Source: an uncultured Paracoccaceae bacterium (GTDB taxonomy: Bacteria; Pseudomonadota; Alphaproteobacteria; Rhodobacterales; Rhodobacteraceae). Taken from it: a DNA stretch of 64,000 bases. Location: contig CATOSU010000005.1 of the NCBI GenBank assembly GCA_951812615.1, positions 1 to 64,000 on the forward strand, given 5' to 3'. A program made the translations under genes and the position numbers. Within the stretch, counting starts at the first letter, position 1. Every line of letters starts with the position of its first letter. The notes under the pieces are model-generated. The model made no database searches. It was given only the letters and a program-made list of their open reading frames with translations, and had not been told where the DNA came from. Positions 52,573 to 62,232 of this stretch are shown here, in pieces.

Positions 52573-55334
52573 TGGCCCAGCCTGTCGAGCAGTGCGGGAA
52601 CGTGGACCTGATCCGATTTGTAGTTGCCGGTCAGCACGTGCATCACGAGGTTGACGCCGAAACGAAAGGCCAGTTCCCGCTGGCGTTCGCCGGTGAACCC
52701 GCGACCGACTGGCAGCATAGCACGCCCGTCAGGCGCCGTTGCCCATGCCGCGGCCCAGTCGTTTCCGCCGATGACGACGGGGGTCACGCCGTCATTTAGG
52801 TTGCGGAACGGCATGCCCTCGATCTGTTCGGCATCAGGCGGGGCGGCTTCTACCCAGACGTCTCGCCCGGTGTGCCGGCCCGGAAAATCCTGCAGCAGAT
52901 AAAAGGTGCGGGTCAGCACATGATCCGGCGGTACCGGCTCCAGCGGTGGAATGTCGAGAGGCGCAGCCAATGCACGCAGCTTGCGTCCGTTCGGGCTGGC
53001 ACCTCCAAAACCGGCGATGTCCGCGTCGCGGGTGTCGAAAACGATCATCCCGCCCGAACGCAAATAGGCGTTGAGCCTCGAGTAGGCTTCGTCCGACGGA
53101 ATGGGCTGATCAGCGGATATCGGCCAGTACAGCAGCGGAAAAAACGCCAGCTCGTCGCGTTCGAGATCGACGCCGGCGGGATTGGCGGGTTCCACCGAAG
53201 TCCGGAAAAACAGGGTGTCAGACAGCCCCTGCAACCCGGCTTGCGCAATATCGTCCACAGCAGAATTTCCGGTCAGCACGTGGGCCAGCGCCAGTTCGCT
53301 GGTCAGCGCAGTTGCGATGTCGTCACCGGACTGGGCAGCGCCGGGGGCAGGCGGCAGGAGCAGTAACGCTGCGATAAGGGCCGGAACCGCTGTCCGCACC
53401 GGAATAAGCCGCCCGGCAATCCACAGTGACGCAATCACGTCCATGGCCAGCAACAGGATCGCGAGGCTCAGCAGCAGTCCGCCAAGATCGGTTTCCCGCG
53501 ATACGGTCAGCCCTTCAACCGGGACATCCGCGGGCCAGTCCGCAGCACCGGGAAACGCATCGCCTTCCACCACGTTCCGGGCAAGGTGGCGGTCTTCGCT
53601 GGCATACAGACCGGGCTGCAGTTCGGGTCCCAGTGGCGCATTCGCCAGATCCGGTCCTTCCACCCCCGGCAGGTTGCCGGCGTCGGTCAGGGCCCCGAAC
53701 CCGGTCAGCACCTGTTCCGGCATCCAGGTCGTGCCGGCCAGATCGCTGGCATCCGGGCGTTTGGCCGCCGAGGACACTGCCAGCCGTTCCAGCATTTCGA
53801 CGAACAGTCCTGAAAGCGGCAAGCTGGACCATTCCGCGTTGGCGGTTACGTGAAACAGGACGATTTGCCCTTGTCCCAGCGGTTTACGGGTGACCAGCGG
53901 CGTGCCGTCATTCAGCGATGCGATCACCCGGTCGGCCAGAGTGGGATCAGGCTGTGCCATGACTTGTGCGGTGACCCGCACCTCACTCGGAACCGACAGA
54001 CCGTGGAACGGGCTGTCCTTGTCAAACGGGGCCAGCGCCTTGGGCTCACCCCAGCTCATCGCGCCGCCGACCGTGCGTCCGCCGGCCCGCAGACGGACTG
54101 GCATAAGGCGATGTTCGGTTTCGCGACTCATCTCGCTGGAGGCCAGACGCGGACCGGCGAAGCGCAGCAACAGCCCGCCACCGGTGATCCAGTCTGCCAG
54201 CGCCTCATCTTCGGCGGCAGACAGGTTCGCCACATCGGCCAGCACGACCACATCCGGGTTGGCCGGCAACATTTCCATCAACGGACCGGTCAGCAGATCC
54301 GCAGTGGGTTGCAGTGCCTGTTCCAGATAGTGCAGGGGCGACAGCAGTTCGAGCCCCTCGCGGTCGACTCGCCCGGCGACCAGCGCAACCTCGCGCCGGC
54401 GCAACCCATCGTCGGCGATGGTAACAGCGCCGGCAGACCGCTGCCCCTGCAGTTCGAACCGTGTGATGCGTGCGCGCAGCTCCGATGGCAGGTCGAGCGT
54501 AGCTTCAATCTCGGTTTCGCCGGGTGCGAACACCGCGTTTGCCGAGGCCAGAAGCCGGGCGGTACCGGACGGGTCCCGACCCTGTGCCAGAACAGTCATC
54601 CTACGCGGGCCCACACCGGAAGACCGGTGCACGGTCAACAGGACCGATCCATCTTCGATCCGGGGCGGCATCAGCCCATAGACAGGAAACGGGCTCTGAA
54701 TGACGCGTACGTCGCCATATTGCTGCAACGCAGTCAGCAGGTCGTCGCGCCCAGGATAGTCAAGCCCGTCGCTCAGCCAGACCGTGTCAAAGGATCCGCT
54801 GGCCCCGGCAAGGGCGGAGATCGCCTGTTGCGCCAGTGGCGCGGAAACTTGCCAGGCTTCGGGCTGAAGCCCTGCGACGGCGCCCTGCTGAACGTCGGCG
54901 GCCTGAAACACCGGAGCCTGAGGGGCGGTCAGGCGGAGGAACCCGACTGTGCGGCCCGAACGGCCTGCTTCCGTCACTTGCAGGTCGGCAAATTCCAGCT
55001 TCTCATCCCATTGCGGCGCTCCGGCCCAGCTGGCGTCGAAAACCAACAGCAACGGACCTTTGCCCGTGCTGCCCTGTTGCGGGTTCAGCACCGGGCCGGC
55101 CAGCCCGACAATGACAGCCGCAACAGCAATGATCCGCAGCAACAGCAGCCACCACGGTGTGCGGTCCGTTATGCTTTCATCGTCCCTGAGACCCAGCAGC
55201 AAAACCACACCGGGAAACAACCGGCGCACTGGCGCGGGTGGGACAGCGCGCAGGATCAGCCACAGCACCGGCAGCGCCAGCAACGCCAGCAGCAGCCATG
55301 GCGCGGTGAATCCGATGCCGCCAAGAACCGTCAT
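52569..55334 (-). CDS. BatA-like membrane protein with C-terminal DUF4159 domain
   Basis: A 921-aa protein. The N terminus is the aerotolerance-regulator (BatA) type: a helix in APWLLLALLALPVLWLIL, RRLFPGVVLLLGLRDDE, and a second helix near 57-75. Two further helices lie near residues 670-720, and the last ~210 residues form DUF4159 (ELALAHVLTG, FFPLLYWPIS, GGMIVFDTRDAD). ATG 55334 was chosen as it gives the membrane start and the ATGA overlap with the DUF58 gene; the frame to 55433 lies within that gene. It overlaps the next gene too. Role in the MoxR system is inferred from the cluster only. Confidence 0.85.
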   Translation of the reverse strand: MTVLGGIGFTAPWLLLALLALPVLWLILRAVPPAPVRRLFPGVVLLLGLRDDESITDRTPWWLLLLRIIAVAAVIVGLAGPVLNPQQGSTGKGPLLLVFDASWAGAPQWDEKLEFADLQVTEAGRSGRTVGFLRLTAPQAPVFQAADVQQGAVAGLQPEAWQVSAPLAQQAISALAGASGSFDTVWLSDGLDYPGRDDLLTALQQYGDVRVIQSPFPVYGLMPPRIEDGSVLLTVHRSSGVGPRRMTVLAQGRDPSGTARLLASANAVFAPGETEIEATLDLPSELRARITRFELQGQRSAGAVTIADDGLRRREVALVAGRVDREGLELLSPLHYLEQALQPTADLLTGPLMEMLPANPDVVVLADVANLSAAEDEALADWITGGGLLLRFAGPRLASSEMSRETEHRLMPVRLRAGGRTVGGAMSWGEPKALAPFDKDSPFHGLSVPSEVRVTAQVMAQPDPTLADRVIASLNDGTPLVTRKPLGQGQIVLFHVTANAEWSSLPLSGLFVEMLERLAVSSAAKRPDASDLAGTTWMPEQVLTGFGALTDAGNLPGVEGPDLANAPLGPELQPGLYASEDRHLARNVVEGDAFPGAADWPADVPVEGLTVSRETDLGGLLLSLAILLLAMDVIASLWIAGRLIPVRTAVPALIAALLLLPPAPGAAQSGDDIATALTSELALAHVLTGNSAVDDIAQAGLQGLSDTLFFRTSVEPANPAGVDLERDELAFFPLLYWPISADQPIPSDEAYSRLNAYLRSGGMIVFDTRDADIAGFGGASPNGRKLRALAAPLDIPPLEPVPPDHVLTRTFYLLQDFPGRHTGRDVWVEAAPPDAEQIEGMPFRNLNDGVTPVVIGGNDWAAAWATAPDGRAMLPVGRGFTGERQRELAFRFGVNLVMHVLTGNYKSDQVHVPALLDRLGQ

Positions 55335-56206
55335 CGCCTGCTCCCGTCCAGGGCGTGATAGAGCCAGATCAGCGCAGACTGGGCCGGTTCTGACGTGTGA
55401 TGCTTTCCAAGCTGCCAGCCCGTTGCACGGCACAGCGATTGCAGCCGGTCCCGTCTTTCGGCCAGCCTGTCACGGTACCGTGTACGCAATTCGCCGGCCT
55501 TCAGCGTTTCATGTGTCACGGTGCCGCCCACGCTGCGGAAGATGGTGCGCCCATGATAGGGGAAGCTTTCTTCGGTGGGGTCGAGAATTTGCAGCAACGC
55601 GCCGCGAATGCCCCGGTCAGCGGCTTTGGTCAGCGCAAGTTCGACTTCGTCAATGTCGTTCAAGAAATCCGACACAAAGATCGCCCGGGCATGAGGGATC
55701 ATCGCCCGGTGTTCCGGGCTGGCATAGTCATGTTCATCATCCCGCGTCAGCATCTCGGCCAGCTGCAGGACCTGAGCATTGCCGCGCCTTGGCGGCAGGG
55801 CCGTGCCGGTAAGGCCAACACGTTCCCCGCCCCGGACCAGCAGGATCGCCATGGCCAGCCCGATAAGACGGGCGCGCTCAATCTTTTCCGGCAGGTCAGC
55901 CGATGACGCAAAGCGCATACTGGCGCCCTGATCGACCCAGAGCATCACCGTTTGCGCAATCTGCCATTCGCGTTCACGTACGAACTGAATATCGCCGCGC
56001 GCCGACCGGCGGTGGTCGATCATGCGTCGGCTGTCGCCTTCGCGGGCCGGGCGATATTGCCAGAAATCGTCCCCCAGTCCCGCACGTCTGCGCCCGTGCT
56101 CTCCAAGCAGAACAGTACCCGCCAGCCTCTCTGCCCGCGCCAGAAGCGGCGGCAACCGGCCCGCTTCGATCTCGGCGCGGGTGCGCAGGGTGACGGGTTC
56201 GTTCAC
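55331..56206 (-). CDS. DUF58 protein
   Basis: A 291-aa protein of the DUF58 family, which is nearly always encoded next to MoxR ATPases. Marks are GDDFWQYRPAREGDSRRMIDHRRSARGD and a von Willebrand A-like stretch (WVDQGASMRF, IFVSDFLND). There is no membrane segment. It probably acts as partner or substrate of the MoxR ATPase. It has four-base overlaps with moxR upstream and the DUF4159 gene downstream, so the operon is tightly coupled. Confidence 0.9.
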   Translation of the reverse strand: MNEPVTLRTRAEIEAGRLPPLLARAERLAGTVLLGEHGRRRAGLGDDFWQYRPAREGDSRRMIDHRRSARGDIQFVREREWQIAQTVMLWVDQGASMRFASSADLPEKIERARLIGLAMAILLVRGGERVGLTGTALPPRRGNAQVLQLAEMLTRDDEHDYASPEHRAMIPHARAIFVSDFLNDIDEVELALTKAADRGIRGALLQILDPTEESFPYHGRTIFRSVGGTVTHETLKAGELRTRYRDRLAERRDRLQSLCRATGWQLGKHHTSEPAQSALIWLYHALDGSRR

Positions 56207-57210
56207 GCGGCAGCCTCGGTCCGGGTCAGAGCGGTGGCCGTGCTGTCGATCAGATCGGCAAGACTGTCACCCCGGGCGCGCGCCGCGAAATTCAGCGCCA
56301 TCCTGTGCGACAGTACCGGCCGGGCCATATCTATGACGTCACCGGTATTCGGAGCCAAGCGACCCTGCAACAGCGCGCGGGCCCGCACGGTCAGCATCAG
56401 CGCCTGCGCCGCGCGCGGCCCCGGGCCCCATGCGACGGTTTCGCGAACCTGATCCGATACGCCGTCTTCCTCGGGACGGAAGGCACGGACCAGATCCAGT
56501 ATCGCTTCGACCACGCTGTCGCCGACGGGCATCCGGCGCAACAGGGTCTGTGCCGCCAGCAATTCGTCTTGTGTGAACACCTGTGTCGATTCGGCCTCTT
56601 CGACCCCGGTTGTGGCCAGCAGGATGTCCTTTTCCGTTCCCCGGTCAGGATAGTTCACGTCGATCTGCACAAGGAAACGGTCAAACTGTGCTTCGGGCAG
56701 GGGATAGGTGCCTTCCTGTTCGATTGGGTTTTGCGTTGCCAGCACGTGAAATGGTGCCGCGAGCGGGCGGTTTTCCCCGGCGACAGTCACCTGACGTTCC
56801 TGCATCGCCTGCAGCAAGGCGGACTGGGTTCGCGGGCTGGCACGGTTGATCTCGTCCGCCATCAGCAACTGGCAGAATACCGGTCCGGGAATGAACTTGA
56901 ACGCTCGGCTGCCATCGGCACCGGTTTCCAGCACTTCCGAGCCAAGAATGTCGGCCGGCATCAGGTCAGGCGTGAACTGTATCCGGTTGCCGTGCAGACC
57001 CATCACCGTGCTCAGCGTTTCCACAAGCCGGGTCTTGCCCAGCCCGGGCAGGCCGATCAGCAGCCCGTGGCCGCCGCATAACAGCGCCGTCAGGGTCAGG
57101 TCGACCACCCGCTCCTGACCGATGAACCTGTGAGTAATCGAGTCGCGCGCCTGCGCGAGCTTATCTTCCAGCGCCTCGATCTCGGCGACCAGATCTTCGG
57201 TCTCGGACAT
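56203..57210 (-). CDS. moxR: MoxR-family AAA+ ATPase
   Basis: A 335-aa AAA+ chaperone-like ATPase. Walker A is GLPGLGKT (GLLIGLPGLGKTRLVE), Walker B is LLMADEINRASPRTQSALLQ in two parts with the ADE acid pair, sensor 1 is VLATQNPIEQEGTYPLPEAQ and the sensor 2/arginine region follows. MoxR proteins help insert cofactors or assemble complexes in the envelope. ATG 57210 was chosen because AAGGAAA lies five to eleven bases upstream. It is the first gene of the four-gene operon and is divergent from the DUF1285 gene, 51 bases away. Confidence 0.93.
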   Translation of the reverse strand: MSETEDLVAEIEALEDKLAQARDSITHRFIGQERVVDLTLTALLCGGHGLLIGLPGLGKTRLVETLSTVMGLHGNRIQFTPDLMPADILGSEVLETGADGSRAFKFIPGPVFCQLLMADEINRASPRTQSALLQAMQERQVTVAGENRPLAAPFHVLATQNPIEQEGTYPLPEAQFDRFLVQIDVNYPDRGTEKDILLATTGVEEAESTQVFTQDELLAAQTLLRRMPVGDSVVEAILDLVRAFRPEEDGVSDQVRETVAWGPGPRAAQALMLTVRARALLQGRLAPNTGDVIDMARPVLSHRMALNFAARARGDSLADLIDSTATALTRTEAAA

Positions 57211-57261
57211 GACTTTCCTTTCGCTGGGGCTGTATGGTTGAAGCAAAGTGTATAACGCAGA

Positions 57262-57861
57262 ATGGAAATGACCACAGCTATGAGCACACAAAAAGCCGTT
57301 ACCCCCACCGCTGACGGGCTGGCGGCGTCGGTTCGGGCGGCCAGAACGCGCGGACTTCCGCCGGTGCATTTGTGGGATCCGCCGTTCTGCGGCGATCTGG
57401 ACATGCGGATCGCGCGGGATGGAACGTGGTTTTATCAGGGTTCGCCAATTCAGCGCCCGGAAATGGTGCGCTTGTTTTCTTCGATCCTGAAGTACGAAGA
57501 CGGGCGCTATTATCTGGTGACGCCGGTGGAAAAGGTGGGAATCACGGTTGAGGATGCCCCGTTCGTGGCCGTGGATTTCACGTTGGAAGGCGCAGAGCAG
57601 GCGCAGGTTCTGACATTCGAAACACAGGTTGGTGAGCGGGCGACAGCAGGACGGTCGAACCCGCTACGCATCGAGCGCGACCCGGGAACCGGGGAACCGG
57701 CACCCTATGTCCTGATTCGAGACGGGCTGGAGGCGCTGATTGACAGGAAGAGCTTTTACCGGCTTGTGGAGCTTGGCCGGCACAATGATGGCTGGTTCGG
57801 GCTGTGGTCCGGGGGTGAGTTTTTTCGGGTGATCCCGTCAGACGAAATCGAGGGTGGTTAG
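57262..57861 (+). CDS. DUF1285 protein
   Basis: A 199-aa protein of the DUF1285 family: PPVHLWDPPFCGDLDMRIARDG near residues 33-54, FYQGSPIQRPEMVRLFSSIL and YYLVTPVEKVGI follow. No enzymatic motif, signal peptide or membrane helix is seen. It is divergent from moxR, an arrangement common in Rhodobacterales, so a link to the MoxR system is likely. Start at 57262 is the first ATG; 57280 (MSTQK) is also possible. Its stop overlaps the convergent EamA gene by four bases. Confidence 0.85.
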   Translation: MEMTTAMSTQKAVTPTADGLAASVRAARTRGLPPVHLWDPPFCGDLDMRIARDGTWFYQGSPIQRPEMVRLFSSILKYEDGRYYLVTPVEKVGITVEDAPFVAVDFTLEGAEQAQVLTFETQVGERATAGRSNPLRIERDPGTGEPAPYVLIRDGLEALIDRKSFYRLVELGRHNDGWFGLWSGGEFFRVIPSDEIEGG

Positions 57862-58811
57862 GGCGGCGTCGGACGGATGCGCGCCCGCGGGCGGCTCTGG
57901 GCAAATACAACGCCGATCCCGACAATTGCGGCTCCGGCGGCTTTGGTCCAGTCCCAGGTCTGGCCGGTGGCGAGCAGGATGAGCATGACGTAAAACGGGG
58001 CAACGTTGATATGAAACGTTGCCAGCGCCACACCCAGCCGGTCAACGGATACGATCCACAATGCCTGACTGACGGCGAGGCTGAACACGGCGTAAAACAG
58101 CAGTGGGGCAATGTCCCCGGCTCTGGGCGAAACGGTGATCGGCCCGTCCAGTCCGATGATCGCTGCTCCGATACAGATTGATGCCGTGGCAACGAGCGCA
58201 CCGCACAGGGTAATCGTTGTGCGGCCTATCGCCGAGAGCCCGGGAAAATCGCGCACCGTCCGGTCGCTGCCCCAGGCAAAGAACAACACGGACAGAACCG
58301 CACAGACCGCACCCGGCCCGATTTCCGCGGCGCTCAGCGAATTTGTCGCCACTGCCCCGCCGATAACCGAACCGGACATGCCGATCATGAACCGCCGGGT
58401 CAGCCGGCGCCGCCGGTTGGCAACCTCCAGCGCGGTTCCGGCAAGTGGCGCGCAGGATGCGATCAGGGCAACTGTCACCGGATCCGTCAGGTCCTGAGCG
58501 ACCAGCAGCAGAAACGCGCCCAGACCAAAACCGATACCGCCGACCAAAATCCCGCGGCTCCAACGGGCCGTTGCCAGTGTACGAGGGCCGTCGAGCCATG
58601 CCCACAAAGGGATCAGGACGGCGACCCCGATCGCCAACCGCGCCGTGATCAGCGCCAGAGGCGGCCAGCCTTGCAACAGGTACTCTGCCGCCGGAAAGGC
58701 CACGGCCCATGTCAGCATCGAAGCAACCCCCAGCAGGTTACCAGCCAGCAATTTCTGAGCACCAGCCGCATCCGCAAAGACCGGCCGGGCAGGGTCGGGA
58801 GTGAGTGCCAT
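57858..58811 (-). CDS. EamA/DMT-family transporter
   Basis: A 317-aa inner-membrane protein with about ten helices in two EamA repeats (for example LLGVASMLTWAVAFPAAEYLL and LFYAVFSLAVSQALWIVSV as helix stretches). Family members export or take up metabolites; the substrate cannot be read. ATG 58811 gives MALTPD; the longer frame to 58856 adds no helix. It is convergent with the DUF1285 gene and divergent from the hydroxypyruvate isomerase-like gene. The first and second repeat both look complete. Confidence 0.88.
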   Translation of the reverse strand: MALTPDPARPVFADAAGAQKLLAGNLLGVASMLTWAVAFPAAEYLLQGWPPLALITARLAIGVAVLIPLWAWLDGPRTLATARWSRGILVGGIGFGLGAFLLLVAQDLTDPVTVALIASCAPLAGTALEVANRRRRLTRRFMIGMSGSVIGGAVATNSLSAAEIGPGAVCAVLSVLFFAWGSDRTVRDFPGLSAIGRTTITLCGALVATASICIGAAIIGLDGPITVSPRAGDIAPLLFYAVFSLAVSQALWIVSVDRLGVALATFHINVAPFYVMLILLATGQTWDWTKAAGAAIVGIGVVFAQSRPRARIRPTPP

Positions 58812-58959
58812 TACAGAATTCTTCGATTTGAACCGGGCGTGACAGCCCGGGGACAATTCGGGTGTCGCGCGATTCGAATGTTTGGTCTGGTCAGAACTCG
58901 ACAGGGTGTCGTTTTCAGACTTTAGTGGCCCGGTCGCGTATCGAAGTTGGAGATCACCC

Positions 58960-59709
58960 GTGCCGAAATTCGCCGCTAATCTGAGCCTGCTGTTTGCAGA
59001 ACGGCCCTACGAGGAACGGTTTGCCGCCGCGGCCCAGGCCGGGTTTTCTGCGGTCGAGGTTCTTTTCCCCTATGCAGAGGCGGATGCAACGATTGCCGGT
59101 CTGCAAGCCAACGAACTGGAGCTGATCCTGATCAATGCACCGTTGCCTGATGCCGAAACCGGGCAGCTGGGAATGGCGGCGACACCGGGGGCAGAAGCCC
59201 GGTTTCGCGGCCAGATGGAGGATCTGTTGAAAACGGCCCAACGGTTACAGCCCGACCTGGTGCACGTGATGTCGGGCAACGGCGCAGGACCTGAGGCGTT
59301 GGAAACCTTCGTGGCGAACCTGCGCTGGCTGGCGGATGCGGCACCATGGATGCGGTTCACGGTCGAACCGCTGAACCCGCGGGACAGACCGGATTACTTC
59401 ATGAACAGCTATGATCTGGCCGCCGAGGTGCTGGACCGTGTCGCGCATGACAGGGTCGGTCTGCAATACGATACCTATCATTCCGCACTGATCGAAGGCG
59501 ACGCTCTGGACGTCTGGCGCCGCCACCGCCACCGCGCGTTTCACGTTCAGATCGGCAATCCGCCGGATCGCAGCGAACCGGCGCCGGGAGAGGTAGATTT
59601 CGCCGGCTTCTTCGGTGAGCTCGATGATAGCGGATACGATGGCTGGGTCAGCGCGGAATACGTGCCCAGCCGCCGAACCGAGGACACGCTGGGATGGATG
59701 AAGGCGTGA
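58960..59709 (+). CDS. hyi: Hydroxypyruvate isomerase-like TIM-barrel protein
   Basis: A 249-aa TIM-barrel protein of the Hyi/OtnI group: PKFAANLSLLFAERPYEERFAAA at the start (shown in part), the metal ligand Glu in FTVEPLNPRDRPDYF, YDTYHSALIEGD, HVQIGNPPDRSEP and the final GWVSAEYVPS. It interconverts hydroxypyruvate and tartronate semialdehyde, or acts on a related oxo-sugar acid. The start is GTG 58960 with GGAG seven bases upstream; upstream in-frame codons (from 58882) encode no conserved sequence. It is a single gene, convergent with ctpA. Confidence 0.85.
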   Translation: MPKFAANLSLLFAERPYEERFAAAAQAGFSAVEVLFPYAEADATIAGLQANELELILINAPLPDAETGQLGMAATPGAEARFRGQMEDLLKTAQRLQPDLVHVMSGNGAGPEALETFVANLRWLADAAPWMRFTVEPLNPRDRPDYFMNSYDLAAEVLDRVAHDRVGLQYDTYHSALIEGDALDVWRRHRHRAFHVQIGNPPDRSEPAPGEVDFAGFFGELDDSGYDGWVSAEYVPSRRTEDTLGWMKA

Positions 59710-59725
59710 ACCGGATCTGGGGTTG

Positions 59726-59754
59726 CGGGCGCAGATTACATGATACCGCGCCCG
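59726..59754. terminator. Hairpin between hyi and ctpA
   Basis: CGGGCGC (59726-59732) pairs with GCGCCCG (59748-59754) over 15 bases, between two convergent stops. No T run is seen on the plus strand; a shared weak terminator is the likely role. Confidence 0.45.
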
Positions 59755-59761
59755 TACCAAA

Positions 59762-61093
59762 TCAATCCGACGGACCCAGCGCCGAAAGACCCTTGAGAAT
59801 ATCGATGGCGTAAGCCAGCTGATAGTCTTCCTCGCGCAGGCGAGCCGCGGCTTCGGCCTTTTCGCGGTCTTCTTCGATCTGGCGGATCTCGTCTTCGCTG
59901 AGGCTGTCATTGCTCAGCCGCCCGCGCAGATCTGCTTCGGACCGGGTCCGTGCGTCCTCTTCATCCTCGTCGGCATTGGGGCTGCGGCGCGGTTGTTCGA
60001 CAACGATGTCCGGCGAAACTCCCAGTGCCTGAATCGAGCGACCTGACGGCGTGTAATACCGGGCCGTGGTCAGCCGCATCGCGCCGTCGCTGCGCAGTGG
60101 CATCACAGTCTGGACCGAGCCCTTGCCGAAGCTCTTGGTTCCGACAACGATCGCGCGGCGGTGATCCTGAAGCGCGCCGGCAACGATCTCGGACGCCGAA
60201 GCGGAGCCGCCGTTGATCAGAACGACAATCGGCTTGCCCTGCGCCAGATCACCGGCTTCGGCGTTGAAACGTTCGCCGTCCTCGGGCTTGCGGCCGCGGG
60301 TGCTGACAATTTCGCCCTTGTCGAGGAACGCATCGGACACCTTGATGGCCTGGGTCAGCAGGCCGCCGGGATTGTTGCGCAGGTCCAGAACGATGCCGTT
60401 GATGGCATCTATCCCGCCGGCTTCTTCGATCTGCTTTTCCAGCCCCTCTTTCAGGTTCGGGAACGTCTGATCGTTGAATGTCGTGACCCGCACAACCGGC
60501 GTCCGACCCTGAAGCCGCGTGCGCACCGCGGTCAGCTTGATGGTGTCGCGGATGATCGAAACGTCGAACGGTTCGTCTTCACCTTCGCGCACAACGGTGA
60601 TCACGATCTCTGACCCGACCGGCCCGCGCATCAGGTCCACGGCATCGTCCAGCGTCAGGCCCAGCAGGCTTTCGCCATCGACATGGGTGATGAAATCTCC
60701 GGCTTCGATCCCGGCTTCGTCCGCCGGGGTGCCGTCGATGGGCGACACGACTTTGACAAACCCTTCTTCCTGCGTCACCTCGATGCCCAGCCCGCCGAAT
60801 TCGCCGCGGGTCTGGACGCGCATCGCAGCCGCGTCGTCGGGAGAAAGGTAGCTGGAATGCGGATCGAGCGAGGTCAGCATGCCGTCAATCGCAGCCTCGA
60901 TCAGCTTGGCCTCGTCTACTTCCTCGACATATTGTGACCGGATCCGCTCAAAGATGTCGCCGAAAAGGTCCAGCTGCTCATAGACATTGGTGACCTTGGC
61001 GGATTCCTGCGCCAGAAGCGGGCCTGCAACCTGCGTGGTAGCGACCACGCCAGCAAGCGTTCCCGCAGCCGCGGCCAAGAAGAATTGTTTCAT
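59762..61093 (-). CDS. ctpA: Carboxyl-terminal processing protease (S41)
   Basis: A 443-aa periplasmic serine protease with a signal peptide (residues 1-28). Order: N-terminal helices (DGMLTSLDPHSSYLSP), a PDZ domain (GGLGIEVTQEEGFVKV, GIEAGDFITHVDG), and the S41 catalytic domain with the Ser in NGGSASASEIVAGAL and the Lys in GTKSFGKGSVQT. The C-terminal ~90 residues are acidic and coiled. In proteobacteria CtpA trims cell-wall hydrolases and lipoproteins. It starts five bases after the envC stop and completes the gpmI-envC-ctpA operon. Confidence 0.94.
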   Translation of the reverse strand: MKQFFLAAAAGTLAGVVATTQVAGPLLAQESAKVTNVYEQLDLFGDIFERIRSQYVEEVDEAKLIEAAIDGMLTSLDPHSSYLSPDDAAAMRVQTRGEFGGLGIEVTQEEGFVKVVSPIDGTPADEAGIEAGDFITHVDGESLLGLTLDDAVDLMRGPVGSEIVITVVREGEDEPFDVSIIRDTIKLTAVRTRLQGRTPVVRVTTFNDQTFPNLKEGLEKQIEEAGGIDAINGIVLDLRNNPGGLLTQAIKVSDAFLDKGEIVSTRGRKPEDGERFNAEAGDLAQGKPIVVLINGGSASASEIVAGALQDHRRAIVVGTKSFGKGSVQTVMPLRSDGAMRLTTARYYTPSGRSIQALGVSPDIVVEQPRRSPNADEDEEDARTRSEADLRGRLSNDSLSEDEIRQIEEDREKAEAAARLREEDYQLAYAIDILKGLSALGPSD

Positions 61094-61098
61094 TCGCG

Positions 61099-62232
61099 TT
61101 ATCCATCCTTTTCGGTTCGGAACCAGGTTTCCGGGTCCACCGGGTCTCCGCCCTCTCTTACTTCAATATAGAGCGTTTCTGAACGGTCAGTTCCAGCCCC
61201 ATCACCGGTTAGTGACAAAATCGCTCCGACTTCGGGGTCGCTGCCACCCATAAGACCCACAGGAGCCCCCGCCGGGATCACCTGTCCGGCCTCGCCAAAT
61301 ACGTCATCCAGCCCGGACAGAACGAACAGTGTATCGGCCTGTGGTTCAAGGATCACGACGTTCCCGAGGTTCAGCAGCGGTCCGCGATAGCGGATCGTGG
61401 CCGAAGTCGGGCTGACCACCAGCGCCCGGGGGCGCGCTGCGACGATAATGCCATCGCGCGTGACACCTGCGGCATCCGTTTCGCCCGCGCGATGCAGAAC
61501 CAAACCCTGTACCGGCAGGTCCAACTGTCCCTTCAAACCGCTGACATCGGCCCCGGCATCCGGTACTTCGTCGCCGGCGATGTCGCTCAGGCCGCTGGCG
61601 AACCCGTCCAGCGTTTCGCTGGATGATATCAGGATCGCGGTCTTGACGGGATCCTCGGTGAAGCGGCGCGGCAGGTCGGTGCGATCGGCCATGGCTTTGC
61701 TCAGCCGCGCGCGGGCTTGCTGTACTCCGCTCAACCCGTCTTCCAGAATGCCCGCCGCGTTTTCCTGTAGGGTGCGCAGCGTCCGGACCTCATCCAGATC
61801 TTTGCGCAGCTGTTCTGCCTGCCGGTTCATCGCCGGAGTGACCTCGGACAACAACATTCCAGACCGGGCGCTGCCCAGCGGCCCCAGCGGGTGCAGCATC
61901 AGAACCGGCGGCGGCGCGGCGGCGATGGTTTGCAACGCGCCTAAAAATTCGGCTATCTCTGCCTCGCGCACTTCCAACTGCCGGGTCAGTTGCGCTTCTC
62001 GGGTGGCGGCCCGACGCAGCCCGGTCCGCATGGCAGCCAGCCCGGCTTCGTAAGCCCGTACCGTATCGGTCAGAGCGCGGACGCGATCGCGCGCGCTGTC
62101 TGCCTCCTGCAGCGCCAGTGCTGCTGTTTCGAGCTGCCCGGCGGCCTGCTGCGCCGCTGCTGCCGGGTCCGAAACCTGTGCCGTTGCCGGCGCACAGAGC
62201 AAGGTCAGGGCAAGGGCGACGCGCAGCTTCAT
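61099..62232 (-). CDS. envC: EnvC-like murein hydrolase activator
   Basis: A 377-aa periplasmic protein with a signal peptide (MKLRVALALTLLCAPATA), a long coiled coil (~20-200) and a C-terminal LytM/M23 domain (ARPRALVVSPTSATIRYRGPL, GNVVILEPQ). The usual zinc-binding His of active M23 enzymes (HxxxD, HxH) are not seen, so like EnvC it should activate amidases rather than cut cell wall itself. It overlaps the gpmI stop by four bases. It acts at the division septum in model bacteria. Confidence 0.88.
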   Translation of the reverse strand: MKLRVALALTLLCAPATAQVSDPAAAAQQAAGQLETAALALQEADSARDRVRALTDTVRAYEAGLAAMRTGLRRAATREAQLTRQLEVREAEIAEFLGALQTIAAAPPPVLMLHPLGPLGSARSGMLLSEVTPAMNRQAEQLRKDLDEVRTLRTLQENAAGILEDGLSGVQQARARLSKAMADRTDLPRRFTEDPVKTAILISSSETLDGFASGLSDIAGDEVPDAGADVSGLKGQLDLPVQGLVLHRAGETDAAGVTRDGIIVAARPRALVVSPTSATIRYRGPLLNLGNVVILEPQADTLFVLSGLDDVFGEAGQVIPAGAPVGLMGGSDPEVGAILSLTGDGAGTDRSETLYIEVREGGDPVDPETWFRTEKDG

